A stretch of 64,000 nucleotides of DNA from Rhizophagus clarus (Eukaryota; Glomeromycota; Glomeromycetes; Glomerales; Glomeraceae). The notes under the pieces were generated by a model that worked only from the letters and a program-made list of their open reading frames with translations, did not search any database and was not told the origin of the DNA. This document shows, piece by piece, positions 41,860 through 54,239 of the stretch. The stretch is taken from assembly GCA_015698045.1 (NCBI GenBank), contig BLAL01000223.1, forward strand, positions 62,001 to 126,000, given 5' to 3'. The stretch's first letter is position 1; every line of letters begins with the position of its first letter. The position numbers and the translations under genes were made by a program.

Positions 41860-43438
41860 TTATATAAATTGGTTTAAATAACAGCCACATACCTTAAATT
41901 TCTGATATCGTCGTTCTAGAGGTTTTTTCCCGCACTCTATGTCAGGGTAGCTAGGATTCAATACTATATCGCATATCGCTGACGTATAAATATAGATATT
42001 CTGAAATGACTCGTTGGTATCAGATATTGTGGGAAATGCGAGTTTTGTTATATTTTCGATTACATTATCGTTATCATCATATAACTTATTATAACACTCT
42101 TTAACTTGTGGTAAATTTTTCCAGCTCGTTATATCTTGCAGGCTTTTTCGTTTATTATCACTTATTGATTGTAGACCGAATTCCTTAAAAATAGCGCTTT
42201 TCACTGCTGCAACGTGTACTCCTCTCATATCTTTCATTTTTCGCATGAGCTATAAAAGAAAATAAAAAATCCATAATGATAATCGAAAAATTTAAATTAA
42301 ACACAACAGTTATGATTACGATTATTAATGATAATCACCATAGAATGATGGCGTCCTGAAAATGCGTTCGTCTACTCTCTATAGCCTACTTCACGAAGAT
42401 AATCAGGATGATGTTGATTTAGCCAATTTTCGACCTCCAACTTAAAATTTTCAAAGGTAGGCCACATATTGTTTATTGCACACCGAGTTATAACCTTCCT
42501 ATATTAGTGTGTGATAATAAATAATTGCAATTATGTTGTGATTTGGTGACGGATGGTATAAGAGAGAATAGCACCAGGTTTTCGTTAGAAACTTACATTG
42601 AAGACCTTTTCGCTTAGGTCAATTTTTTTCTTTTTCTCATTTTGCAACTTAATCTGGTTCTGGATCCATCCGACTTTCTCGAGCGTCTCTTTATGTAATT
42701 CATATAGAGCTCGTATTTGCCTACCTTGTTTTATAAGCATGTCCTCACAACTTTTTCTGCTTTTAGGAGGTTGGACATTGATCTCCGGTGTTTCTTCTGC
42801 AGTTGTAGTTGACGAGCTTCTTCCATGCTCAACAGCTGGCGTAGTCGGCCTACTGCGCCGTACATTTTCTCTATTTGTTTCTGGTACAAACGTTTCAGAA
42901 TGTTCATCGCCAGCTGACGTTAATGTATTAACCCAGTAAATTGTATTAGGTGTAATAGATGTAAACTGAAATAAAATGTTGACAATTTTCGAGTCTGGAA
43001 ATTATCACTTACTTTGCTTTGATTGTCTGCCGTATGTTTTGAGTTGTTTAGAAATATATTCCTTTATCCTTCGAGTGTTATCTAAAAAATAAATGATTGA
43101 TTATGAAAGGTTTATTAACATAATATCTAACAAATCATAATAAATATATATGGATCATTACCTTCTGCTAGTGGTGTAGTTTGCGAAGATTCTGCTACTA
43201 CTTCCATTTCTTCTTGATCACTATCTGATCCCTGGTTACTAGTATCTGATTTTTTGGCTGTCTCTTTAGCTTGTGAACTAATAGTATCTGATTCTTTAGC
43301 AGGCTCTTTAGCTTGCGAAGTATCTTTCTGCTTTACGATTTTTCTTGGGCCTTCTTGTTCATTATTATATTCGTTATTTAATTCCTGAGACTGTTTATTT
43401 TTGTTAGCTCTAGTGGAATATTTTCGTTTTTTTGGCAT
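41860..43438 (-). pseudogene. Plavaka accessory gene, copy 2, multi-exon
   Basis: ATG 43438 (MPKKRKYSTRANKNKQS). Exon 1 to about 43163 encodes a basic start, then an acidic Ser/Glu-rich region. Following exons: NTRRIKEYISKQLKTYGRQS; SITPNTIYWVNTLTSAGDEH with a proline/Ser linker and CEDMLIKQGRQIRALYELHK; NFKLEVENWLNQHHPDYLRE; and the last exon 41860-42246 (MKDMRGVHVAAVKSAIFKEF, WKNLPQVKECYNKLYDDND). Introns keep GT-AG ends. An 11-bp deletion near 42470 and a TAG after GYRE break this copy. Copy 1 lacks that deletion but has others. The conserved exon structure in both copies argues for a real second gene of the element. Function unknown. Confidence 0.6.
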
Positions 43439-44351
43439 TTTTTTAAAAAAGGTTTGAAACAAATTAGTAAAAAAAGAAAGATATAAATGGTTAGACTAAA
43501 GAAGAGCGAAGAAAAATTTAGTATAAAGTGGAAAAAGGAGCAAACGAAAAAGGATTGAAGAAGAAGCAGATGAAAAAGGATTGAAGAAGAAGCGGACAAA
43601 AAAGGATTGAAGAAGATTTGAATGTAAAATCAGAGATAAAAAAAGTTTAAAAAAAAGGTTGGAAAAGTATCCTATATATAAACTTTTCTAAAGTTTGATA
43701 AACTATTTAGATCAGTAAAACTCGATGTGACGCGTAAATAATTATAATGCATACTAATTAAATTATTATAGCAACGCGTTATTAATTGTAATGCATAATT
43801 AAAATATTATAACGATGCATATTAGTTAATTGTACTCAAAATTAAATGGATTAAACAAGAGATAACGACGCATATTAGTTAATTGTACTCTAAAATTAAA
43901 TAAATTCGAGGGATAACAATGTATATTAGTTAATTGTAAATAAATTCGAGGGATAACGGTAACAATGCACATTAGTTAACTGAAAATATCCAATCATAGT
44001 AGTAAATGGTATCGATCTCTTTCAATTACTCAAAATTAAATAAATTATTTGAAAATTTAACAATACAAAACAATACAATTAATCGAGATATAACGATGCA
44101 TATTTAATTGTTGTACTCAAAAATTAAATAGATCAACAATACAATTAAGAAAAGTCTAAAAATATCTGTATTGTTTACTAATAAAACTGATCGTCGTCTA
44201 CTACTAGTAAAGCTGAAATAATGAAATATATATATTACATCATTTTTTGGTTTTGTTCAGGCAATAAATTCTGTTTTTACTAGTTTTGTTCAGGCAACAA
44301 ATTCACTTTCATAAAATTTGGTTCCGTTCACTATCGCTAAAATCACTCAAA

Positions 44352-47231
44352 ATGACCTATAAATGTTCATATTGTTCATGTACTTTTTCGTCAACTTATG
44401 CATTAAAACGACATATTTCAGACAAGCATCAATATATTGACGAAGATGAAGAAGTAACCTTTCAATTAAACATGCCACACGAAGAACCTGATCTCTGGGA
44501 TGATGATGATAAAGAAGTATCAAAAGTGCCATATCATGAAGAATCCGGTCTCTGGGATGATGATCTTTCAATGAAAGATGACGAATCTGAATCGAAAATA
44601 ACATTAGAACAACCCATAGAATCTCATGAAAATTTACAAATTTTTGAAGAGTCAGATGAGGAAAGTAGGGAATTTGATGACAACGATGAGTCGGATGAGG
44701 AAAGTGGTGAATTTGATGACGACGATAATGAGGATAATGAAGTTGACTTAACATACTCGTTATCTATCGATGCTGAAGATTTTTGTGGGACCATACTAGA
44801 TGATGCAATAAGAGACAAAACACATCCACCTAACACTGAATGGCCGAACGACATTTATCGTAAATTCATGGAAATTGTTATGGAATATCAATTATCTAAT
44901 TCTTGCGGTGATAGGATAATTAAGTTAATCAATAAAAGCAGACAAGAGGCTGAAAAAAACCCATTACCAATAAATACTAAGGAAGGTCGTAGATTTCTTG
45001 ATGTTAACGAATTTCCTTATATGAAATTCAAAAAAGTCCTTATCACGAAATTCCAGGATAAAGATTATTCTTTTTATTATCAACCGATAATTCATGGAAT
45101 TAAAGTTCTGCTTCTTCAATCCGAAATGAATGAAGAATTTGTTTTTAAGTATAAAAATCACAATACATTGATTAAGACTTATGGTGAACAATTCGAAAGT
45201 AATTGGTGGTATATCACGGAAAATAAAATTCCTGTCGATAACAAATTATTATCGATAATAATCTACGCCGATTCCACAACTTGTGATTATCTGGGCAAAA
45301 CTTCTGAACATCCTATATATATTTCACTCAGAAATATACCAAATTGGCAGCGAAATAAACCTAACGCTAAAGTACTTGTTGGTTATTTGCCAAAATTGAA
45401 AGCAAAAGATAATACTACAAGGAATTCTGAGTCTTTCCGAAGATTACAGAGACTCGTTTTTTAGAGATGTCTCTGAATATTATTATCGCCGATAATGAAT
45501 CAAAATGATATGTATTTAGTTGTTCAAAATAAAATACATCCATTTACACCAAAATTATCGGTTATCCTTGCTGATATGGCAGAAGCAGGAGCATTTACCG
45601 CAACATATCTTCCATCAACTTCTAAACGACCATGTTATTATTGCTTGATAAATAACGAAGATCTTAATAATATGGCATTATCTTATATTGATTTACGAAC
45701 TCCAGAAAAGATGAAACTAGCTATTAGTGAGAATCAAGCAAGTGAATTTTCGATTCATAAGGAGTTTAATTATTTTTGGGATTTTGACAATTTTAATATT
45801 TATGAGGCGACTGCTTCAGATCATATGCATTTACTTGACCTTGGAGTAACAAAATATCTCATAGAATTTACTCGTGAATTGTTACACTGAAAGGTCAGCA
45901 ATAGAGCAGTAAAAGATATGGACCACAGATTGTGCGCAATCCCACGATATCCAGGCTTAATAATATTAAAAAACGGATTGAAAAATATATCTAAATTTAT
46001 TGCCAATGATTATCGTAATATAATGAAAGTGATTATTTTCGTTATAGATAATTTATACGATGATTATAAAGAAGGTGGAATACCATGTAAGAGACTGTGT
46101 AACATTTTTCATAAATATTTGGTAATGTATATGAAGTTGCGTCAGGAGTCATTTACGGATACCGAGTTAACAGAATTAGAGGTAAATATCGATTATTAAT
46201 TCTAAACCAAATCTTTAATTAGTATTTAATTTCAGTTTTTTAAAAATTTATTACTACTATTACTAGACGTTAATAACTGAATTCTGTCAAGAATTTGTAA
46301 CAATATTTGCTGAATATTCTCCAAGTCGCTGTAAAATACCTAAACTTCACGTACTTCATTATCATGTAATTCCGTCAATTCGACTTTATGGTTCGATGAA
46401 TGGGATGTCAACAGAAACATATGAAACTTTGCATAAGAAGAGCGTTAAAACTCCATATCGAATGACAAATAAAAGAAATTATATTTCACAAATGTTAACT
46501 ACGGTAATGTTATATGATCTGTTTCGTCATAATCTATTTTAATCGATTAATTTAAATTTGATATGATAGGTGCGATGTCAATATTTAGCCTTGAAACAAA
46601 AAAAATCTACGATAAGGAGATCTAGTGGATTTTGAAATCTTTTATAGAAGTTCAAATTTACTGAAATTGAAACAACAGTTTCTAAAATAAAACAAAACAC
46701 CGATATCCATCATCTGTATAAAGAAGGGTTTGATAACCTTCATGCAGGTTTTGAAGAGTTTTTGACAGAAAATAAGTTAGAATATGATTATGAATCTGGG
46801 CATTTTAAAATATATTCTAGTGTAGCTGTTGAATCAACTGATATTATCCGAACAGCAGGAACCTTTTATGGTAATGAATGGTTCAGTGATGTAGTAGTCT
46901 CTTCCAAAGAAACTGCGTGGTATGGAAAGGTATGATATGCTTAAAATTTTTTATTAATATTTTTGTCATGATGACATGTTATTAACTGAATTAAATTTAG
47001 GCACTTTTATTATTGGAATTTTCTGCAAAAGGTTTAAAAGAGCCAGTAAATCTTGCTTTGTTACGATGGTATGAAGAAGTACAAGAAGAAGAGATCATAT
47101 ACGACTGTCCAAGATTATGGCTAACTGATCAATATACATGTGTTTACTTAGATTCGGTTGATATGTCAGTTCACATTATACCAAGAAATAACTGTGAAAA
47201 TGAATATTTTGTTAATACGTATATTTTTTAA
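44352..47231 (+). pseudogene. Plavaka-type transposase, copy 2
   Basis: Same protein as copy 1: C2H2 finger YKCSYCSCTFSSTYALKRHI, acidic repeat, then IIIYADSTTCDYLGKTSEHP, ISLRNIPNWQRNKPNAK, GYLPKLKA. The frame is stopped by TAG at 45462 (CAG in copy 1) and TGA at 45474 (CAA in copy 1). It then resumes at NQNDMYLVVQNKIHPFTPKL, CYYCLINNEDLNNMALSYID and DHMHLLDLGVTKYLIEFT, with a shared TGA at a Trp site (45888). Later exons end LLRWYEEVQEEEIIYDCPRL to TAA 47231. Lacks the MITE. Domain order matches Plavaka elements of fungi, which often carry an N-terminal finger. Confidence 0.82.
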
Positions 47232-47329
47232 GGTGTAAAATAAAATTAGATTAATATTCTTAGTATTCATTTGTATATGAGTGCGTTTTATGATTTATTA
47301 ATGAAACAATAAATAATGGATTTAACTTG

Positions 47330-47755
47330 ATTATTTTTGATAATTGTCAATATTGCAAATCATCGTTGAGATTATTTTCGATAATTGTCAATATCGCAAA
47401 TTATCAGTGCGATTATTTTCGATAACTGTTAATATCGCAAATTATCAGTGCGATTATTTTCGATAACTGTCGACATCGCAAATTATCAATGCGATTATTT
47501 TTGATAACTGTCGACATCGCAAATTATCAGTGCGATTATTTTCGATAATTGTCAATATCGCAAATCATCGTTGAGATTATTTTCGATAATTGTCAATATC
47601 GCAAATTATCAGTGCGATTATTTTCGATAACTGTCGACATCGCAAATTATCAGTGCGATTATTTTCGATAATTGCCAACATCACAAATCATCGTTGAGAT
47701 TATTTTCGATAATTGTCAATATTGCAAATTATTAGTACAATTATTTTAGAAAAAG
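47330..47755. repeat. Plavaka subterminal ~52-bp repeats, copy 2
   Basis: About eight units of GATTATTTTCGATAAyTGTC…ATCGCAAATTATCAGTGC, an expanded version of the copy 1 array. Most differences between units are C/T. Confidence 0.85.
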
Positions 47756-47887
47756 TTAAATATCGTTGTATAATTGTGAGATAATTATCGAATATTATCA
47801 CATTATGTTGACCATCAATTTATAAATACGATATTTATCGATAAAGTGATAATTATTGATGTATATCTTCTGAAAAAATTTCCTGAT

Positions 47888-48333
47888 GGTGTCAACAAAA
47901 AATTGAAAAGAAAAGATGTGCTAAGAGTCAGAAAATTCAAGCGCAACTACAAAAGGAAAAAGAAATCATCAATTGAGCAAAGACTTATATTTGGAGCAAA
48001 TGCGACATGGAAATAGAACGTGCTGTAGTTCAAAGAAATGTTGAACTCACCAGAGATCTAGGAATCCTAGATAATAATCGACCTAACTACCAAAACCATT
48101 ACGAGAATTGTGAAACACTTTTAAACTCAAAAAGAGAAAATTGGATGTTATTTTCTTATCCACCTCCATATGATCAATGGTACCGCCTTAGTGATGTACT
48201 TACATGCAAAACTTGTTTCAGAGAATTAGCAGATAAATATTTTGGAGATATAGAGATGCAATACTTAGAAATCCTTAAAGAGACCACTGAGATGAAAATG
48301 CCACAAGATGAACATTCTACTCTAGCAATCTAA
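47888..48333 (+). pseudogene. Ty3/Gypsy pseudogene, 3' segment after Plavaka insertion
   Basis: Continues the frame cut at 41172 (…CFKS / WCQQKIEKKRCAKSQ…), one TGA at a Trp position (IIN-TGA-AKTYIW, about 47974), then a charged helical region and a Cys-bearing end (YPPPYDQWYRLSDVLTCKTC) to TAA 48333. No rve integrase motif occurs in either segment, so the polyprotein as seen ends in a Cys-rich and helical domain. The family may lack integrase or have lost it by deletion. Confidence 0.7.
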
Positions 48334-48399
48334 TAAATACCAATTTCTCTATATATACTAATTAAAGTTATTATAAAAATCAAGTTTTAAGTAGATTTG
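48334..48399. other. Short AT spacer
   Basis: Candidate 3' end of the Gypsy element; no LTR match recognised. Confidence 0.3.
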
Positions 48400-48830
48400 T
48401 TTTTACTGAACAATTTTCACTTAATACACAAAGTAATTTGCATATGATTAAAGTACTTAAATTATGCTCTGAAGTAATTGATTAAATGCAAAAAATTTTA
48501 AAAATCTGAATTTAATTATATTAATAATTACTATTAAAATATTATAAATATTAAATAGAAAATCAGTAAAATTGAGATCCAAGTAGGTTTGACCTTACCA
48601 AACAATTTTTACTTAATACATAAAAGTAATTTTTATATGATCAAAATACCTAAATTACACTTTGAAGTTATTAAATAAAAAAAAATAATAAATTTAAAGT
48701 TAGAAATACAGTTAAGTTATCAAATATTAAATGGGATATAATGAAAATTGAGATACAGATATTTTTGATCCTGTTAAATAATTTTCGCTTAATATATAAG
48801 AGTGATATACTTATGTCAAAAATATTAAAT
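48400..48830. repeat. Degenerate ~185-bp repeats, inverted relative to 32835-33480
   Basis: Three units with GAACAATTTTCACTTAATAC and AAAGTAATTTGCATATGATTAAA; their reverse complement matches the core of the repeats at 32.8-33.5 kb. Starts near 48408, 48598 and 48775. Confidence 0.65.
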
Positions 48831-51800
48831 TACACTTTAAAAAATTTTATATATTATAAATTTTTTTATTTTTTAAAGTTTATAAAATTTGTCTAAATAA
48901 CCAATATCAGTAACTTAGAAAAACTTTCTTTTCTTGTAAAATTACATATATTTTTATCATTAAATTACATTTTCATTCATACCTTTAAAAGGATTTTAAA
49001 GAAAGTACATTTTTTTAAATAAATTTTATGTATATGTGAAAAAATTTTTTAATAGTAAAAATAAAAAACTAATTTAAGAAATACATGATAATCTATTAAA
49101 TTACTTTATTTAGTATAGCTAAAATTAACAATTAATTATAAAATGAAATAATTTATTGAGTTTTGTTAACTTGCCCCCCAGTTAAATCACCCAAGTTAAA
49201 TCACCCCTATGAAAATTTTATAATATTTTATATTAATTTTTATTGGCTAATTTTATTTTTTATAAAAATAAAAAAAAAAACAAAATAAAATTTATTTATA
49301 AATTAAAGCTGAATAGAATTATACATTTGTATATTAAAAAATCGTTTATTTTATTTAATTATTACAGGACAGAAAAAAAAAATAGATTGAAACAAATATA
49401 AAATAAAACAATTGGAAAAGAAATCAAATACCAAATTGAAATGAAACCAATGATAAAGATATAAAGTCAAACCAAAACCAAAGAAAATTGAAATAAACCA
49501 AAGCCTGAAAATAAAGAGATCAAACAATATCACAAAGTATAAAAAACAAAATTAAGAAAATCCAACCAAAATAAACTCAACCAAAAAGAAAAGAGAATCC
49601 AACCATAATCCAGGAAGAAACCCAAAAAAAAACTGACTGAAATACAAAAATTCCAAGTAAATAGAACCCCAAGAAAAAATGCAAGAAAAAAAACCCAAGT
49701 AAATCCCAAGAAAATGTAAAAAATAAACCAAAAACAGAAAAAAAAAAGTGCAAGAAAACCCCACCAGAAAGAAACCCAAAAAGTCCAAAAAGAAATACAA
49801 ATATAAATCTGAAAAGAAGCCTAGGAGACTAAGAAAAAACCCAAGAAGAACCCCAGAATAAAATCTAACCAAAGGAAAGAAAAAGGATTGATTAGTTATT
49901 ATAAAGGAAATAGATTTCTGAAATTCTGAAAAATCTGAAACTTACCATTTATTAAAGCATCAAAGAACCTACAAAAAAAAAGAAGAAAATAATTAATTAG
50001 CAAGAAATAAAAAAAAAATAAATAAATCCAAGAATATATTGTGTTAAAGGCCAAAGTTTGAAACGTTAAAGGTGAAGGAAGAGTAGAAGAAAGAGTGGAA
50101 AATCAGAAATGCCGTGATAAACAAATAAATAATTTGTGAAATATTACGTAAATTTTTTCAAATAAAAATTACCAGGTTAAATCATCCTGGTTAAATCACT
50201 CTGGGTTAAAATTAGTCTTATACAAAAAATAATTATGAAATAAATATTTCTATTTTAATTTTTAATTGATTAAATTAATTTATTTTTAGAAAATAAGAAT
50301 AAAATTTTCTAAAAAATTATAATGTATATAATAAAATTTTTATTATAAAGGCCAACATTATGATAAAAAACTGTTAATAATTTATAAATATTTTAAATAA
50401 TATATTTTTTTTTAATAGATCTAAAAGGGAACTAGAAAATTTTTTAAAACTAAAAGCTACATCTTTTTTAATTATTGTTAATAATAAACAGAATATCTTA
50501 TAAACTTTATTAATATATTTATTATATATTAAAAAGCTTTTAATTGAATTTTTAAATTTTAATATTTTAAAATTTTTTTAAAAATATAAATTTTAATTAG
50601 TATGGGATATTAATTTATTCAAAAAAGCATTATATTGGATAATTTTCATAAGTTTAATTTTAATATTCTTACAATTATTGTAAAATAAATTTAAAAATAA
50701 ATTTGTATTATTATAAACAAAAGGATATGAAAATTATATAAAAAATTAATCATTATAAAATATTTAATATATTATTTATGCATTCTATTAAAAAATACCA
50801 AAAAGCTTATAATCCAATAAATATTTATATAAATGTAAGCATAAATGCAGATTTGGTATAATTTTTTTAGGCTTATATGCTCTTTTTATTTTCTTTACTA
50901 TTATTACTAAATATATATAAACTTTTTTAAATCCATCTATTGATACTATTTTATATACAAAAATATTATATATACATATGAAATTTACTAAAATTCTTTA
51001 GATTGACTTTTTAAAAGATTCTAAATAATAAATATAACATATATTAGTATAAATATTTTTTATTAATTAATAAAAAATCAGAAAATTCTTTATTTGTGAA
51101 CATTTTATTTAGAATTTTACTAATAATTAAAGCAGTAACATATATTAGCTAATATTTTAGGAGGTGGAAAGGTAAGCAAAATTCTTAGATTATATAATTT
51201 TTAAAAAATATAATTAGTTGTATATGATCAAGATATCTTATCTAAAGATAGAAGGATAAGCACCTATAGTAAAAAAATATTAGCTAATACAGTATATGTC
51301 ACTTATTAATGTCTGGATTTAATTAGTTTTTTCCTGCATAAGTAATAGATTTTATAGTATTAACTTTTCTTTTTCAATTTAAAGTCTTATTACTATCTAT
51401 TTTACAATATCAAGAAAAAAATAGTGTATAGAATTTATAATAAGAAATCATATAAGATTAAAGTAGAATAAGTAATATACTTTAAATTATTTTACAAATT
51501 TTTCTAATACATAAGTCTGATATTATTCATTTGTTTTATAATATTTTTATAAAAACATTAATTTTATTTTTTTAATATTTTTTTCTATAAACCAATTATT
51601 TATATTTCAAAACTTTTAAAGTTTAGTTGATTTCTATTATTGTTTAAAATATTGATAATATGCAATTTTTGCAAAAATATATTTACAAAATTTTCTTATA
51701 ATAGATATATTATAAGAATAATATATTAATATAATTTTAGTCATCTTTTTATTAGAATGTTTAAAGGTTTTTATAAGTAAATATCATATTATAATTCAAT

Positions 51801-52479
51801 TAGTTAGTTAATTAAAGAAGCCAAGTAGTGGTTTAAATAATGTAATAATGATTCATTTAGATCTAGAATTAATGCTAACATTAATATATTAAATAGTTTA
51901 AATCATTCATTGCAAAGTAAATTATAAATAATAATATAAATTGCTTTAATACTATATTAAAAGTTTTTAAATAGTTAAAACCAATTCATATTAGTGGATT
52001 TATTTCATCATTTAAATATATTAAATTTTGTTATATAATGTATTATAAAAGTTAAAGATATGCAATATAATAATCCAAAAAAAGTGGATACAATTTTAAA
52101 AAATACAATTTTGAATGATTTTAATTTTGGCCAGATTTAACATAATTTTGGCTAGGTTTAATATACTATAACTGGTAATATGATAGTAATGATATTTAGT
52201 CAAACAAAAAAGAAAAAAACTTTAACGTCACAATTTATAAAATCTATAATTACAATGACAATTTCATATTTAATAATTTGTTAAATAATAATTAATATTA
52301 CTATAAATTAATAAAAAGAAAATTGTATGAAAGAAACAATATTTTAATCCAAAGAAATAAAATTACACCACAATGTATATATGATTTTATAAAAAAATTG
52401 AATCACAATTGCACAATTTTAACTGTAATATTAATGTTATAATGCTGTACTAATTGCAAATGCACTGCAATATATAAGA
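48831..52479. other. Long AT-rich, gene-free DNA
   Basis: About 3.6 kb with no supported gene. Holds paired GTTAAATCACCC words at 49182-49208 and GGTTAAATCA words at 50173-50211, an A-rich coding-shadow region at 49360-49900 and otherwise near-pure A/T. Confidence 0.5.
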
Positions 52480-53300
52480 AAGAATGGAAAATACAGTAAG
52501 AAAGGATGAAGGAAGAATAAAGAAAAGAAAAATAAATAAAAAAGAATGAAAGGAAGCAAAGAAAAATAAAAAAGGAACAAAAAAGATAAAGGATAGTAAA
52601 AAGAAATGAATAAAATAAAAAAGAATAAAAATGAATGAGAAAACAAAAGAGAAATGAAAAGGAATAAAAAAAATGAAAAAAATAAAAGAAATGAAAATGG
52701 AATTAAAAGAAATGAAAGAAACAAATAGCAAATGAAAAAAAAATAGGGGGAATAAAAGAGAATGAAAGGAAGCAAAGGAGGAATGAAAATCAATAAAAAG
52801 AATGAAAAAAAGCAACAAAAGAAGCCAAAGATCAATAAAAGAAACTAAAAATCATTAAAAAAAGACCAAAAATCGATGAAAGAAATGAAAAAAGTAACAA
52901 AAGAAACTAAAGATCAATTAAAGAAATAAAAAAAAGTAATAAAAGAAATCAAAAAGTAATGAAAGAAATAAAAAAAGTAACAAAAGAAATCAAAAATGGA
53001 AAAAGCAATGAAAAAAGCTAAAGATAAATTAAAGAAATGAAAAAAAGTAATGAAAGAAACCAAAAATCAATAAAAGAAACCAAAAAGGCAATGAAAGAAA
53101 CAATGACAAAAGGAACAAAAGATCAATAAAAGAAATAACAAAAGGAACTACAAAAAATCAATGAAAGAACTATAGAAAGAAACGAAAGAAATAATGAAAA
53201 AAAAAACAAAGAAACTATGAAAATAAGAGAAATAAAAAAATGAAAGAAAAGTCAGAATACCCACCTATAGAAAAAAGAAAAAGAAAATGATTAATATCAT
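52480..53300. repeat. Purine-strand low-complexity repeat (AAAGAAATGAAAAA)
   Basis: About 800 bp in which the plus strand is almost all purine, built of degenerate ~20-40 bp units such as AAAGAAACCAAAAATCAAT. The reverse frames look like Phe/Leu proteins but are artefacts. Confidence 0.75.
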
Positions 53301-54235
53301 CTTAAAAGTAAAATAAAATAACAAGAGAAAAAGACGTAAAAGACTTACTTGAATTTTCACTCAAATGATATACATTTAAAAAAGACAGCAAGTTTAGTAA
53401 AACAACAAGAAAAAAAATGAAAAAAAAACAAAAAAAAGAATTAAAACTCACCTTGAATTTCCGCTAAAATGGAATTAAAAATAACCATGCTTAAAAAAAA
53501 AAGAACAAGTTAATAAGAGAAAAAAAGAATAAAAGCAAAAAAAAACTTACCTATTATAGTACATAATCTTAAAGTTAAAAGTGACGTCGTTAACTAAAAA
53601 GATTATTTATTTTAAAAAAAATGTTAAAAAAAAAATGATTTTTTATTTTTTAAAAAAAATTCCTTTTACTACAGTAGTTTAAAAAAAAAATAAAACCTGA
53701 AATCTGAGCAAAACTACTAGCGTTAATTATCTATAATATAAAAGGTAATATCACTTACCATTTATGATAAACTTATTTCATGAGTTAATATAAAAAAGAA
53801 ATATATACACTTTATTTAGTTTTTGAACTGGTATAACTGGTATTATAATCTGATTATTTAAGTAAATAAGTAGTAAAATATGTAAAAAAAAAATATAGCC
53901 TTTCTGGGCTCTGGCAGTTTTTTCATCAGTAATAATGTTTATTTATTTATTAAGTAATCTATTTTATTTGTTTCTCTTCATTCACTTTTTAAAACTTTAA
54001 TTTTAATTCTTTTATTTCAATTTTAGTTGATCAAATAAAATTAAATAAAATAAGACCTTTATTATAAAAAATTTGTTAACGCTATAATAAATTATTTGGT
54101 ATAAAGGCTCTATATATGACTTGCTGATAAAGTTGCCTGCTAAAACTAAAGAGTTTTAACATGTCAAAATTGTCAAAACTATTTTAACATGTGATATATA
54201 TAATATATACATATTAAACAGCAATCACTAGTGTT
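53301..54235. other. AT-rich spacer with some exon-like cassettes
   Basis: Several short modules with ACTTACTTGAATTTTC / CTCACCTTGAATTTCC / CTTACC (53345, 53448, 53546) resemble minus-strand exon-like cassettes. Otherwise A/T. No gene. Confidence 0.4.
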
Positions 54236-54239
54236 AATT

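Larger units (their letters stand above)
41171..47887. mobile_element. Plavaka (KDZ) DNA transposon, copy 2, complete ends
   Basis: Both ends present: left ATCAGGAAATTTTTTTAGGG at 41171, right AAATTTCCTGAT ending 47887, an inverted repeat of about 14 bp plus weaker similarity. Carries a minus-strand accessory gene (41860-43438) and a plus-strand transposase (44352-47231). Removing the element and one AT restores the interrupted Gypsy frame. About 6.7 kb. Confidence 0.9.

Noticed and set aside
42598..42939. Plus-strand Ser/Phe-rich ORF
   Set aside because: Antisense to the coiled-coil exon of the Plavaka accessory gene.
1970..48333. Alternative genetic code with TGA=Trp or TAG=Gln
   Set aside because: Several long genes (integrase, ATPase, C2H2) contain no such internal codons and end at normal stops; substitutions fit transition decay of transposons.
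36541..48830. Complete LTR pair for the Gypsy element
   Set aside because: I could not match 36.5-36.8 kb to anything after 48333; the repeats outside are inverted and unrelated.
49351..49872. Minus-strand ORFs rich in Phe/Leu resembling membrane proteins
   Set aside because: Low-complexity A-rich DNA read backwards; no start context, no conserved motif.
52437..52835. Two overlapping minus-strand Phe/Leu/Ser ORFs
   Set aside because: Artefacts of the purine-only strand.
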